Below the pieces are notes generated by a model, which saw only the letters and a program-made list of their open reading frames with translations, was not told the origin of the DNA and did no database searches. Shown here piece after piece: positions 36,569 to 54,847 of a DNA stretch of 64,000 nt. Both the position numbers and the translations under genes were made by a program. Numbering within the stretch: the stretch's first letter is position 1; every line of letters starts with the position of its first letter. Origin of the DNA: Neospora caninum Liverpool (lineage: Eukaryota; Apicomplexa; Conoidasida; Eucoccidiorida; Sarcocystidae); the NCBI RefSeq assembly GCF_000208865.1, contig NC_018398.1:558001-622000 (forward strand). The letters are read 5' to 3'.

Positions 36569-39500
36569 TCTGTGAAGCGCAGCCGTAAACCAAAGGAGTA
36601 ATGTACCGTTTTGTGCTTGTTGGTGGATCACAGCCCATCCACAGAGATGGGGCAGTGTGCTGACGCATCAGAGGGATCTATGACGCGAGTTTCAAAATGC
36701 CGGAGGGGGAGTTTCGACTTGGCCGTAGAGAAAACATTCGTTTTTAAATTCAAGTTTTGCATGCAGATGCCAGCGGCCGGAGGACACCAGCGTCTCGTGG
36801 CTTGCTGTGCATAGAGGCGCCTGTCTGTTTGAAGGCCATAAAGTGGGAGTGGGAAACAGTGAAAGAACGTGGGAGACGCTTCAGATAGCAAGCAAGTCTG
36901 GCAAAAACACTGGAGTTTTCGAGGGTCGAGTGCGGGATTCGCGGTTTAACTGAAGGGTAAACAGCGGGGGCAAGTTGCCGGCGTATATTCGAGGCGGCCC
37001 CAGGCGACTTTAAAAACGTTCGCACTCCTCTGGTTCCTTTGAGTCTGTAAAAGGCAGCAGTTCAGCCTGGCGGCGAAAGACGATACGCTCGTGCCGCTGC
37101 TGCTTTCACTCGTGAGGCGTGTGTGGCGGAAGTTTCCGCAGAGCCTCCCTTCGACATTTCCATAATCCAGTACAGCGGCTGACGCCGCTCCGTCGCTGGG
37201 AGGGTCAAAGTATTTTTGCACATTTTTGCGTACGTTCTCGTCACGTTTCTCTCGTTTTTCACGGGTAGATCGTAGTCTGCCTCGATCTTTCGCCTCGTCT
37301 CATGTAACCAGTAGAACTCTGAAAAAGGCCCGACGTCGCCTTTTCGGCAAGGCGAATCACGCACAGGATTTTTGTGCGGGGCGAAAGACATACTGACACA
37401 GCGGTGCGGCTCGCTTCTCAATGGAGCCCATCGCTGTCAGTTCGTCGCTTACGTGCGAAAACTCGCTTTTCCACCTGTGAGGAAAGCCACATGTGTTGAG
37501 CTTTTCGAACTTCTCGAACCTTTTGAAGTGTGACTTGTCAACGGATTGCATGCGACGTGTAAAACCCTTCGCAGACAGGAAGCACCCACGAAGTCAAAAG
37601 CAAAAACATAGACTGTGGGCTGCGTGCTATCTTGCTGGATGCCTCAGATTCATCGGCATGCCTAACTGCACAAAGGCCGAACTGAGGGCCAGAAAGTCTC
37701 TGTCAAACGGGCTTTTGTTGTGCACACACGAAACGCCTCGCTATTTGGAGATGCTGGGTTAACACTGACTCTCGAGAACCAGAAACTGGGTGTTGGCGGG
37801 GTTCCCTCTCAGCGGTCGCCCCGTCACAAGCACGGATTTCTTTGTTCTATTAAAGCATGGTGTTCCACTGGTCCTATTTTCACAATCGCAACCGTCGTTT
37901 AACTATGCTAACACAACAGATGCAGGATCCAGCAAACACAGGCATTCAAGATGTAAACCAGCACTCCGCCCTGTTAGAATGGAAACGCTTTACGTCCATA
38001 AAAACTATTCCCACGGTAAGTACACACGCGGAACTGCAGTCGAACTGCCGACAAACGTAGCAGCGCAAGAACAGCGACGTGGGTCGGTAGATGTGGAAAG
38101 TTGGTGAAACACCACTTTATTTCTAGTTCGTCACGCAAAACACAGCAATGCTTTTCTAGTTCCGAGAATGCGAAACAGAAGCGACAGGATCCTTTTGCGA
38201 TAACAGAAATGGCGACAGGTACGCGCGAGGGTGTAGAAGAGAACGCTCCGCCCTCGAATGCCATGGAACATATACCTAGTCGCTGACGCATGCTCTGCGG
38301 TTTCCAGGAGTCACGGTTTATCCTGTGCCCTTACAGTACATGTATGTGCGGTGTTGGCCCCAAACGCTCCGGGGAGGTGCGGCGACCGATTTACAATTGC
38401 CCCAGAGCGATGCTTTCGTCCCAAAGCAGTTGAGGTGAGCACACACCAAACACACGAGATGCATCGGTAGTTCGTCACAGGAAAGTTCACAGGGAGAACA
38501 ACCGGAACACCGGTAACTCCTCGTCCACCGGCAGCGGGTCGACGGCGCCTCCAGGCACATCGAAACGCGAATCGCAGGCTCGTCTCAGAGGCAAGGACGA
38601 CGGAGCTCCAGGAGAGCACTGATGCAAGCAGAAACCATCCAATCCCGACTGCTGTGTATTCTCGCTCCGTATACTTTACAGCAAGGTGCACAAAGACGGG
38701 AACTGCCAAGGATTTCCCGAGAACTTGCCTCACTAAGGTAGAATGTACGTGGCCTGAAGGAAAGCCACGGCCAAAAACTTTTGAGAATCGAATTACTTGC
38801 CTTCAAAATGCACGTATAGTCGATGCTCTCTTTCTATACAAGCGACGGCGGTTTGAGGCGAAGACGCCGTCGTCTCGGCGAAACTTGTCAAACATAAACC
38901 GGAATGCTGGGGCTGAGACAGCTTTCCGTAGAAAGATCTGTGTCGCAGTCCCTTACTGCCGACTGGTTTTTGAGCGCATCAGTGAAGCTTCTCAAATCAG
39001 GAAGCATTGTTTTCTCTCATCTCTCTTCCAATTCGCCGCCAGAGGTTTGTCGAGTCTCTCCCTTTTCCCCGGTGCTGTGTGTCCGTCTCGAGATGCCCTC
39101 CCCGTATCTCAAACAAACGAAAGAGGTACGCGAAGAGTTGCTTTCCATCTGATTCGTGGAGAGCGTTAGCCGGATTTAATTGGTCTTCCCGCCCGTCATT
39201 ATTTGTTTTGCTGAGGTTCAAGCGCCAATCCCGCCTCTCTCTGTCGAACCGCGCGCCGTTCTCGCGCCCTGTCTCCAACCGTCATCTGCATGCAAACGTA
39301 GCTTTTCTCCAGCTGGCAGCTGTTTTCCGTTGCCTCTTACGCACGCCGTTGACCATGAAGAACCTCGCCACTTTATGAAGACGCCCGTTCGTCAACTGTC
39401 TTGAATGAGGTCGGACGAGTCGTCTTTTCGGCCTTTGGGGGGAAAGCCGCTCTCCGTTCTCATCCCGTTTGTCTCCCGCCGTCGCCCAGACCTCTCACTT

Positions 39501-39632
39501 CACCGCTGCCGTTTTCAGCGCTCCTCCTCGGTTTTTTCTGGTTCCCCCTCCGCGCCACGTGTTTCACGCGGAGCTCGCCTCCTCCCCCTCTCGACTCAAA
39601 CCTCTCCTCCCTTCGTTTCTGCCGTGGCTACC
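36569..39632. other. Spacer between RPC4 and RUVBL1
   Basis: Holds the RPC4 3' UTR and the RUVBL1 promoter and 5' leader (pyrimidine-rich from about 39430). A TGAGACG heptamer, reported as a promoter-associated motif in Toxoplasma, occurs in reverse at 38581-38587. Apart from one possible small minus-strand frame at 37062-37391, I see no gene. Confidence 0.5.
37062..37391 (-). CDS. Possible small uncharacterised protein (109 aa)
   Basis: A minus-strand frame opens with ATG at 37391 and runs to 37062. Its composition looks protein-like (FYWLHETRRKIEADYDLP, RTYAKMCKNTLTLP) and is basic, with a Ser/Ala-rich tail. No signal peptide, membrane span or known motif is seen. It is a single unspliced frame in an otherwise empty spacer, and part of the tail could be 3' UTR or intron. 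It may be chance. Confidence 0.25.
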   Translation of the reverse strand: MSFAPHKNPVRDSPCRKGDVGPFSEFYWLHETRRKIEADYDLPVKNERNVTRTYAKMCKNTLTLPATERRQPLYWIMEMSKGGSAETSATHASRVKAAAARAYRLSPPG

Positions 39633-45149
<5,517 letters not shown>

Positions 45150-47409
45150 GGGTCCGGAGAGAGGGGACGAGAAAACAGAGATCGGCTGCGTGGAGGCGAC
45201 GTTCTAGGTATCGAACGCCCCCGTCGGCGCAAAATGCGGACGCAGGAAAGCGTTGATGAATCTGTCAAGTGGACGGAGCAACACGATGAAAAGCGAGAGG
45301 AAACAGAAGCTTGTTGTGGTGCTTTTGAATGGTCACCTGCCGGCGTCGCGCTAGTTGGAGTCAGCAGCGCAGGTGATGGGGAGGAGGAAAAAAGTTAAAC
45401 TGCACGTCGACTCACTGCATCTGGACAGCTTTCGCGCAAGAGTGCGCGGTAGGAAAGAGAGAAACGTACAACGCAGAAAGAAGAGTGAAGTGCAGCCAAC
45501 GTGGAATTTCCAGAGAACCCGATAGAGATAACCCGTTTTTGTGTATGGTCCAGAGCTGCGTAGGCCGAGCGTGCGGTGACTTTGTGGTGTTTTACACATC
45601 GTGTTGCGAGAAAGAGAAGAGAGGGGACCCTGCATAAGACGTTTACTCGAACACGCAAACGCCCTCCTGCCAGACTCAGCCTCTCCTCAAAGACGGAAGT
45701 GAAACGGAGCAGAGATCTTTTTTCCAGCAGACGGCATTTCCTGGGCCGCCATGTCGGGTTGGCCGTACTTTCCTGCTTGCTTTCTTTCGGGATCCACGAG
45801 CAACCTTCGTCGATTTTGACTCACATTGGTGTGTCGCGTGCTACCTGGTATTATCCTTTTTCGTAGCATGAGCTTTGCCATCTCCGGCCAGTTTTTAGCT
45901 GGAATGTCTGGAACATCCGAATTGTTGTGAAAGGTGCTTTTTCCTCTGTTGGCTTTTCGGGAATATGATAGCGTCTCGTGCGTACAGCTACTCTTGTTGT
46001 CACTTTTTTTCTCTTGTTGGTTTTGTTCGTATCTCTTTTCCCTGCCTTTCCGTCCAAAACACTCAACAACTTCGCAGTTGCAATTCCACCCTTTGCTCGG
46101 CCTACCGTTTTTGTCCTATAACTGAAGCAGCCAGCGCCCATTAAAGATCGACATTCTAGCACAAAGAAGAGAAAAGAAAACCAAAAGATTTGCTCGCCGC
46201 GCTCACATGGTTCTTTCACTCTATTTGCAAGAGTGACGACACGCAAATGGAGAGAAGGGACGAATCGTGGCATTTTGAGCATGGACGGGTTCCTTAGAGC
46301 GTTGTTGAGTATTAGCAGGTCGAAGAAAACAGGGAAAACATTAGGGATTTCTTCCGCCTCACAATATCGGGTACAAGAAGCGGCAGCAACGACATTGGCG
46401 CTCGCGCCACCGTCGAGCGAAAAGTCTCGGTTCGTGGCAGTCCGCGGAGCGCGGAGAGATCGGAAACAAAGAGGAGCGACGACCGACATGAGAAAAAAAG
46501 AAGACCGGATGAGGACAGTGTTGACAACCTTTCGTTTAGCAACGGACATATACATACAAGAAAACCTCTCTGCAAATATCGGCCTTTCAGTCCCTGCTAA
46601 AACTTATGCAAGGTAGTGGACTTTACTTTCCACTTTACGACAGCAATAAGTGCCGTTTGCCGGTAGTCCGAGATTCCCCTCTGAGGAAATGTTTTGGCCA
46701 AACAGTTTGAAAAAGGGGCGAGGAGGCTACACGCGAGGCTGGCAAGAATCTGGAAAAGACGGGAGGCAATCATTGCGGCGTGTTCGATGGGCCAGTTTAA
46801 CTGCCGTAGTACGCATACGGAAAGCAGAAAAGGATTAAGAAGAAGACTTGATAGCAAACAATGGAGTTTTGCCGCTGTGCACACTTTCTGCCGGGCGGGC
46901 ACCGCAGCCTACAAGTTAGCGTGTGAAACTTCGACTGAAACCTGGGTGACAATAAAGGACTACTTTTTCCTTCGCTTTTTCGGTCGACACTTTCAGCAAT
47001 GCCTTCCCAAGAACCTGAAAGACTATCCCAAATCACAACTTTGGTTTGGCAGCGTGTGTGCTCTGGGGCGAAGCAAACGGCGAGCATTATTTTGAGGGCC
47101 CTTGCCGGACGGCAGCGACTAACCTAGTTCAGAGAGGCACTACAAAATAGAGATGAAACATCAAAATTGAGCTGGATGTTTCGGAAATTGAGTGCAAACA
47201 GAGGATTGTGGTCCAGGACGGGCGACACCCGCTCCCGTCCAGGTCCCATGCAACTACGGCCGAGCGCCGCAATGGAGTGCCGGTGCTGGAGGAAAAGCGC
47301 ATGTGCGTACGTTACAACGGACTTCGAAACAAATACCGCATGAGATCAGCAGTCGACGAGAGTAAAGGCTTTTGCCAAGAAACAAGACGCGAAAAGAAAG
47401 GACACAAAG
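45150..47409. other. Spacer downstream of RUVBL1
   Basis: Contains the RUVBL1 3' UTR and the region beyond the tRNA-Ala 3' end. A 234-codon minus-strand frame (46555-45851) has no domain, no splice partners and poor protein character, so I do not call it a gene. I see no other element. Confidence 0.5.
47392..47395 (-). terminator. RNA polymerase III terminator of tRNA-Ala
   Basis: On the minus strand a TTTT run begins about 15 bases past the tRNA 3' end, within TTTCTTTTC. A run of four or more T residues is the usual Pol III stop signal. Confidence 0.6.
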
Positions 47410-47481
47410 TGGACGGACCGGGGATCGATCCCGGGACCTCCTGAATGCAAATCAGGCGTGATACCACTACACCATCCGCCC
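47410..47481 (-). tRNA. tRNA-Ala (anticodon UGC)
   Basis: The minus strand folds into a full cloverleaf. The acceptor stem pairs GGGCGGA with TCCGTCC, with A as discriminator base. The D arm is GGTGTAGTGGTATCACG, which includes the A box. The anticodon stem CCTGA/TCAGG encloses the loop TTTGCAT, anticodon TGC. The T arm is CCGGG-ATCGATC-CCCGG. The G3:U70 wobble pair, the main identity element for alanyl-tRNA synthetase, is present. There is no intron, and CCA is not encoded, as expected for a nuclear eukaryotic gene. The T loop starts with A rather than T at position 54. The gene sits alone between the convergent RUVBL1 and DLST genes. Confidence 0.96.
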
Positions 47482-49024
47482 GTCAACACTAGGGTGCGAC
47501 CTTGCTACGCTGTGTGCATGCGGCGACACAAGCATATATTTACAGAATTCATTTTTCGTCGGCGATTTGACAGGATCAAAGTTCGTCAGTTACAAGTTGC
47601 AAACGGGCAAGAAAGAGGTGCTATTGGCCAGTCCAAACGGCACAATGTGTTCTTCCTGGTAGTGGGTTGTGCTGTACCACTCTCCTATGGCCTCGTATTG
47701 GCGCCGAGGGCCGACCGTCAGACCAACACCACGATCTTGACTTGTGCACCCACAAGTTCGGCCACTCCCCAGTGCATTCGTTTCTTGATATCTCTGTGAG
47801 TAGGCGCTTCCCGGCATGGCCAGCTGTCCTGAGACGACCGTTCCTGCAGATCTGCCCCCACTGGGGAGGCGAGACTCGAGTCTAGCAGCCCGCTGTGGTC
47901 GGGATATCTCCTGCGTCCTCTGTCTGACGACAGGTAAAACAAACTAAGGCGTTGTTCCCGCCTCTCCATTCTCCCCTGTCGATCCCACAGTCTCGGGGTT
48001 TCACAGAAACGTCCAGCAGCGCGTCTTCCAATTAGGCCTCTTTTCCGACAGTGGCTGCAGTATTTGCCTCGCCAAGTGCGCGAATACATGATCTGTTTCC
48101 TCACGCAGCCAATGACCCCGACGTATCATCTGCGAGACCTCAGAGGAATCGAAAGTATTTGTTCCAGCACACCTGCGCAATGGTTGGTAGTCCGCGTGCA
48201 TCTCAGCCCAGTGCACAGCCAGTGACATTCGCAGGTCTTGCCGGTCTAGATCGGTCCCCTGGCACTAGTCTATCCAGGGCGTTGCACACCAGCAGAAGTC
48301 GTGGTAAGATTTGCCCATTTCCAATACGGCGATATCTCCAAAGAACAAAACACCCATGGGGCGCGTTACCTTGACCGACACTGTGCGTCAGTTCGGCAAT
48401 GCCTTGGTACAGGGGGAAGAAAATCCATCATGGACCCGCCGTGCACCAGTCGGTATCAGCTACATGACCAAGTGTGATCCAAGCAGCAGCATTAAATAAC
48501 TAAAAACGGCGTGCAGCCTGTCCACCTTCGAGTACGAACTCCTAGTTTGGTGCGGCATTACGGACAGGTGGAACCTGAAGAGGAGTTGAGCGACTTTTGC
48601 ATGAGAGGACTCCGAGTCCCCAGAAGCGACATGCAAAGTCGGTCTCAGAACGCTCGGCTGGGACAGCGGGTTTTTTAGAGGAAACAGCCTATTTTTTGTG
48701 TTCAGTCAGCTACCGAACAGCATCCGGGAGCCTGATGTGTGCCGTGAGAAACAGTTCGGTGTGACAATCGCTTGGCTGCTGCTTTTTGGCCTCGCTTTCG
48801 TCGTCAAACCCATTCTGCGTTCCACTCCTGGAGCCTTGTGCATTATTCCCCTTTCTAGATGTCAACCTCGTTACACCGTGCACCGTTTTACGCACGTTGA
48901 AGGTCTTTTCACCGCCAAACAGGAGAACGAGAACATATGTCCTACATACAGCTTCGTTCTGTGCACGCTTGTTAGGACGGCAAAACCTATAGACGCCTTG
49001 GAAGACAAGCTCCACTGCAGCTTC
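47482..49024. other. Spacer between tRNA-Ala and DLST
   Basis: Includes the upstream flank of the tRNA (minus strand) and the DLST 3' UTR. Frames of up to 130 codons show no recognisable features. I see nothing else. Confidence 0.5.
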
Positions 49025-52000
49025 TCACAGATCCAGAAGCATGAGGCGCGGGTCCTCAATGTAGTCGCGAATATGGCAAAGGAAGGTGACAGCCTCCCGG
49101 CCATCAATGAGGCGATGATCGTATGTCAGCGCCAGGTACCTGAGAGGAAAAACGCACACAAAATGGAGATCTTCCCGGTCAATCCCCGTTGCGCCCGCGA
49201 GTCCGCCTTCGTCCTTCGCAGCCTCCCGAACCCAACACCATGCACAAAAAGACGAACGAAGCAGGCAGACGCTCTGCCACGGCAAAAGACAACAACCCCT
49301 CGTCTCCGCAAAAACACCGTCCTTTCTCTAGTCATCGAGCGACACAATGTCTGATACGGAACAGAGCAAGCTTCTCAAGCGGCAGGAATGAAACCGTCTT
49401 GAACCGATGCGCGCTCCCTAGGTATACGCAGGGAGTCCCTGGTCTTTCTCCCACTCTTTACCCGAGAAAAAGGAACCCGTTAAAAACACATCGAGAGCAT
49501 TGCCCAGGCCTCTCTCCTGGAAAACGCGCGACTAAATAAACTCACATCATTGGGCGAATGACAACTTGATCATTCTTGACCACAGCTCGCTTGGTGATGC
49601 CGTGCATGCCTGTGAACAGAAACGCACAAAGACCCAGATGCAAGAACGACAGAACGCAGAGATACCAAAGCGCGAAGCGCTCACGAGAACGGCAACCCTA
49701 AACAAAGAAAAATGGAGAGCTGACATACCGAGAATCGAAGACTGCGGAGGATTCAAGATGGGCGTACCCATCATGCTGCCGTACACCCCGCCTGCAGAGA
49801 CAAAGCAAGACACCAGCGAGGCGAGTGCTCTCCTGATACTAGAAAAGGGGAAATTGGAAGAGACTACGCTGAGAAACGGCCCACGAGAAAAAAGGTGATT
49901 TTTCTTGCTGGACAATCGACTTCCGCGCTCCTGCATCAACCAGGGTGTGTACCCAGACTTAAAACAGCGGAAATTGACCTATCTGGAGTAGTAATTGTCA
50001 CGGAGGAACGCAAAACATGACTTGGACTGTGGCAAGACGCACAACCTACCCCACAAAACACCACTTTTAACATTGGCTGAGAGGACACCAAAGCGCGCCG
50101 GCACCTCGGACCCGTCGCTTGTGGCACAGCGCACTCGACGGTTCTTGTTTTGAGCTTCTTGGAGCAGAGTGGAAAAACAACTGGAGGTGCGCCGTACATG
50201 GATCACTGAATCTGGATGAAGAGAGCGGAAGAGGTCAGAAAGCAGTCTCACCCCCGAGAGAAAAAGAACTCCTACCATTCGAAATAGTGAAGGTTCCACC
50301 TGCCATGTCCTCAAGAGCAATCTGGTTGTTGCGCGCCTTCACCGCAAGGGCTGCGAGCTCCTGAAGCAAAAAGATTCGAGGTATATCGATGGAAGGCTTT
50401 GCGGAGTTTCTTCCGGTCTTTGCACAAAGGGGAACTCGTGAATCGCGAGGCTGCACTGTGCATGCTGTTTTCACACAAGCGTCAGAAACCTCACCTTTTC
50501 CAACTCCGGCCACGACTTCCTCTCACAGTCGCGAACGACGGGAACCATGAGGCCTGTGGGCGTCGCCACAGCAACGCTGATATCCACGTTGCTCTTGTAG
50601 ACGATCTCGGTTCCTTCAATGACTGAGAAGAACAGAGAGAAGGTGCGCTCGTAACAGATCACGACACCCACGAAGGTAACGCCAGGCACATGGACTTTGA
50701 AAAGGACGCTTCGGCAGACGAAAGCGAACTCGTCACAAGCGAAAAAACGGCAAAAAACGCGAGAGCAGCACACACGCGGACATGGGTACACTGCATACAG
50801 ACGGTGGTTGAAGCATATGCTCGGTAAGAGTTCGGGTCCTTCAATGACAAGTCCACATATATTCATTCATTGATTACATGCATATATACATATATATGTA
50901 GGGATCGGTCCATAGATGTAAAGGTACGAGATGAGAAAAAAGCGAAGCAGGAAGATCTATGGGTCAACATATCACAGTTCCCGAAACACTTGAGAGAGCC
51001 GGTAGAAAAGGCGAGCATGAAGACGACCATGCTCCGGCGCTTCAGGGGCTCACACGCGTTGACTTCGGGGACTTTCTTCATCGCCATGGCGCTCGCGAGC
51101 ATGAAGGCCGAAACAAAACCTGCAGAGAGTCGGGAGAGCAGAACGCAGAGAGATCTAGTTGAGAAACACCAAGGGTAAGAGAGCAGAGTCGCTTCCACGT
51201 GATCACAGGACACCGCCAGGAACCAAATCGAGGTAAAGACAGCAACGAAGAGACAATGTTTCGCCGCGACGCGTATGGAGACCGAGGAAAAAAGAGGGGA
51301 AAAAAACACGAGACGACCTGTTACAACGCAATCCCTCTCTGTCCATGGGGCAAAACCGCCCATTTTTCAACTCAGTCCGAGCAACTTGGCTCTCCTGTAT
51401 TTCGGACCCGCGCCTCTGTCTACACACGTGCAACCCCAGAGAGGGAAAACGCAGGCCTTCTCCCTCAACAGCCAATGCGAAAGAAAAGAGAGACTTACCC
51501 ATTTTTACTCCGTGGCGCTCCTGGAATGCTGGATTCAGTTCGCTTCTCATCGCCATGAGGTTCCCCATGTCGCACTGTAAACATGAAGAGGACCGACGGC
51601 TGCAAGGCTCCGTTTTACAAAGACGCGAGGAAGAAACCACGGGTGATCAAGCGCAGAACCGAGACAAAAATGAAACAAAAAGTAAAAGGCGACAACGGAA
51701 ACACGACATCCTTGCAAAAAACGTCAGACCAACATAAAACGATGTAGGCGAGTCCGCCGCAACGCGCACAGACCGAATAAACACTCTCCGTTCACATACA
51801 GAACACATCTACATATACTTTATATATATATATATAGTAAAACTCGGACAGTTTGCTTCAGTGTAGATATGCGTATATCGGCATCTCGACGTCTCTACAC
51901 TTGTGCACACACGCCGCCCTCCAGCGTAGCGTATCTGCACAGGTGCATGCACATTTTTGTAGGCATCCGAAAACACCATGCTGAGGGTTGTTCGAGATCT

Positions 52001-53003
52001 TCCTGTCGGTCTCCCGATCTCCGAATCGAAGGCAGCGCAAGGAGCATCCGAATTCGATGCCGCAACTGCATCTGCACTCGAAAGAGAAGGATCCTGGCGA
52101 CATGCCGCACCTCGTTGAAAGTCGTTAACATTGCTGCTGTGTTTTGCGCTCCCTTTAGGCGTTCTGCGATTCTCTGACGCATGCGGCTCATCGGCACCTA
52201 AAAAGAATCAGGAACAGAATTCACTCCGACGCGCGCTTGCGACGGAAACGTGCGAAGAAAGGCCACGTTCACCTTTGCGTTCACACGCACAACACAAAGA
52301 ATGGCGCCGGCATCAGGTGGACATTCACATTCCCTCGAAGAAAAAGGCGCACGCCAAGCCGCAGCGTCTCTTATTTCCACTGTCTCAAGAGAGACAGCGC
52401 CGATGCTTGTGCCTTTTTCTCGTTCTCCGTTTTACCTTCCCCCTGGCGCGACGCCTCTCTCCGTTCTCGGCTTCCCCCCCCCCCCTCAAGACGCGCAGTT
52501 TCCTCGTTGATGGCAGGCGCGCGCGGATCTCTGTCCTTCGCAGTGCCCCGCGACTCTGTGGGGCGGTCGCCTTCCTCGCCTACTCTCTTTTCCTCTCTTC
52601 CGGCGCTCTGGACACCGGCGGGGGCTGCGGCCGTCTTCGACGCCTTCCCAGAAGTCGCCGACGGCGCCGGGGCGGTCGGCGCTTTCGGAGGCGTTGGCGT
52701 CTTCGCCTTTTCAGCGGGAGGTTGAGCCGAAGAAGATTTCGGCTCCTCCGTCTTGGGCGCTGGCGCGGGCGGGGCAACTTCAGCTGGGTCCGGCTGGGCC
52801 GCTGAAGAGACAATGGAGACACCGAAGGCTCGTGAACCCTTTAATCTCACCACAACCCACAGGCGCAAACGCGGCGTCCAACTTCCCCCCGCAGAGACCT
52901 ACATAAACATACGTGCTTTTGTATACACGCAACTTTTTTGTAGATAAATACAAAAACCTTTTGTATATATCTAGAAAACTTCTGTATACATCTAGAAACC
53001 TCT

Positions 53004-53041
<38 letters not shown>

Positions 53042-54847
53042 AATTTATGTGTCTAGGCACAAGCGGAGAGGCGGCGATAGATCCCGTGTGAGAGTGTGTG
53101 TGAAGAGCGGTTGGCGTTTCGCCTAGGCGAAGCGTCGAGCACCTGCGGGATTTTTTTTCTCACTGGGGTCAATGACGTAGAGGGGCTTTCCAACTTCGAC
53201 GGTATCTCCAGCGTTCGCTTCGAACTTGACGATGCGTCCCGATTCCGGCGCGTTGATGTCAACCGACACCTTGTCCGTGTCGATGACGGCTACGAGATCT
53301 CCTTCTCGCACGTAGTCCCCAGGCTCTGTGAAGCGACACATTCCACCAACTTCCAGACCTTTCAGACGTTCTGGGCTTCCCGCATGCAGGGCGCAAATCG
53401 TGAAACCGAAATTAACCGCTTGCCGTCGAGACACCTGAACCCGAAAGGCCGATTTGCGTAAAGAGTGGCTCTGCGAGGAGAGGCTGGAGGATCTCCAACT
53501 CCTTTTCACGCCGCGCAGGCGTGAAGAAAACGTCAAGGAACGAAAAAGGAAGCACTCTTCAGCAGCGCTCGCTGTCTGTCCACAGCTTCGCGGCGAGAGA
53601 AAGCCGCCGACGGAGAGAGCGACAGAAAGGGAAAGGATGTAGACATTGGAATGCCTTGTGAGAGCCGCCGTCAACTCGCGTTCCAAACGAAGAAAGGAAC
53701 TCCAGGTACGTGGTTTCAGGGCGGAACAGCGGCTGTCTGTCTCAGCCTCTGAGGCATCCCGGGAGTTCACAGCGGAGAAGACTCACGTTTCTTCCATTCA
53801 TTCAAACTTCCTTCCGTGATCGAATCTCCCATCGAAGGGACGGGGACGACCTTCCCAGCGCTGGCTGCCGACGCTGCGCAGAAAAAAGAGGACAGAAAGT
53901 GCGGAAATGCAGAGCTCGAAGATGGAAGCGTAGAGCCCCACCTACGCTCCCCTTTCGACTGGTCTGTGAGAAGAGAGACACTGGAGGCTGCAGTCGCGCC
54001 AAGCCTCGACCTTTCCAGCCTCTTGCTTTCCTTCCGCCTCCCTGCACTTCACATGAAGCCCACAGCCCAAACCGTGTGTGTTAGGTTCGAACTGCACAGA
54101 TCCCGGACGAAGACCGGAGAACCCGGGACGCGAGAAGCCGTTTTCCCTCGCGATTCGGCCTCGCCAAACCTGCGCAGCACACGCCCTAACGCCTTACAGA
54201 GGAAGCGAGATCCACCATCCCACTGCGGTCCCGCGCCGTGACGCGGGACCGCAAACTCGGGCGTTGCGAGTTTTGAAGAGAGCGAAGCGAGGGAGCGACA
54301 TTTCTGCCGCGAGATCGCAGAGAGCGCGCTCTTGAGCACGCAGGGAGAAAACGTCTTGGCGCCTGCCGGGGCGGGGTTCGCGGGAACGAAGCCGGAAAGA
54401 CGAGGCCGACAATCCGGCAGCAACAGGGACGAGAGCTGAAGCACAAACAGAGACAAATCCGGGCGCGGTCGCGAATGCCTCTCCAGAAAGGCCGTCTGAG
54501 CTGTCTAAACAAGACGCTTCCTGCAGGGGCTTGCGCGATGGCTTTCCCGTCTGTCTGTCTCTGCGTGCGTTTCTCCCGCGTTCCTTGCTTTTCCGCTGGG
54601 GCGAGGAACGCGCGCCGCGTAGTCTCTCGAGTTTCCTCTGTTTTTTGCCGGCGTCACCCGGCGGGACCGCCGTCGTCTGTCCTGCGCGTGCCTTTTTCCT
54701 GAGAGAATCGCCGGCGACGCTCGTCTCGTTTCTGAGCAAAAGGCGCGTGTTTCGGGGTCTTTTGGGTTTTTCCTCCGTTTTCCTGTCTCTTCCGCGGGCG
54801 CCTACCCCTCTTCGAGTCGCAGCCGACACCGCGGCGGGAACTGCCAT
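49025..54847 (-). CDS. DLST: Dihydrolipoyllysine succinyltransferase, E2 of 2-oxoglutarate dehydrogenase
   Basis: Core enzyme of the mitochondrial 2-oxoglutarate dehydrogenase complex; it moves the succinyl group from lipoate to CoA. Thirteen minus-strand exons: 54847-54806, 54504-54198, 53873-53787, 53325-53143, 52801-52584, 52197-52111, 51574-51499, 51119-51054, 50622-50495, 50360-50276, 49791-49729, 49609-49546, 49139-49025 (506 aa). Residues about 1-116 are a long Arg/Ser/Leu-rich mitochondrial leader. The lipoyl domain (about 118-200) has MGDSITEG and DTDKVSVDI, with lipoylated Lys near 164. An Ala/Pro/Lys linker follows, then the catalytic domain with [44 protein letters not shown] and [12 protein letters not shown] (His and Asp of the active site), ending DPRLMLLDL as in human DLST. 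As in animals, there is no separate E3-binding domain. Exon 1 is inferred from phase and an available ATG and is less certain. Confidence 0.94.
51821..51836. repeat. (TA)n microsatellite
   Basis: A short TA run in the DLST intron between the exons at 52197-52111 and 51574-51499. Confidence 0.85.
52474..52485 (-). repeat. 12-base C/G homopolymer
   Basis: C on the plus strand, G in the DLST transcript, within the intron after the linker exon. A frame that reads through this intron would translate it as poly-Gly. Confidence 0.85.
53008..53034. repeat. (TA)n microsatellite
   Basis: An uninterrupted TA run in the DLST intron between the lipoyl-domain exon (ending 53143) and the linker exon (starting 52801). 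It is preceded by several related units of the form cttctgtatacatctaga. Confidence 0.9.

Noticed and set aside
45851..46555. 234-codon minus-strand frame
   Set aside because: No domain, no splice partners and odd composition in a spacer of moderate GC. Length alone is not enough.
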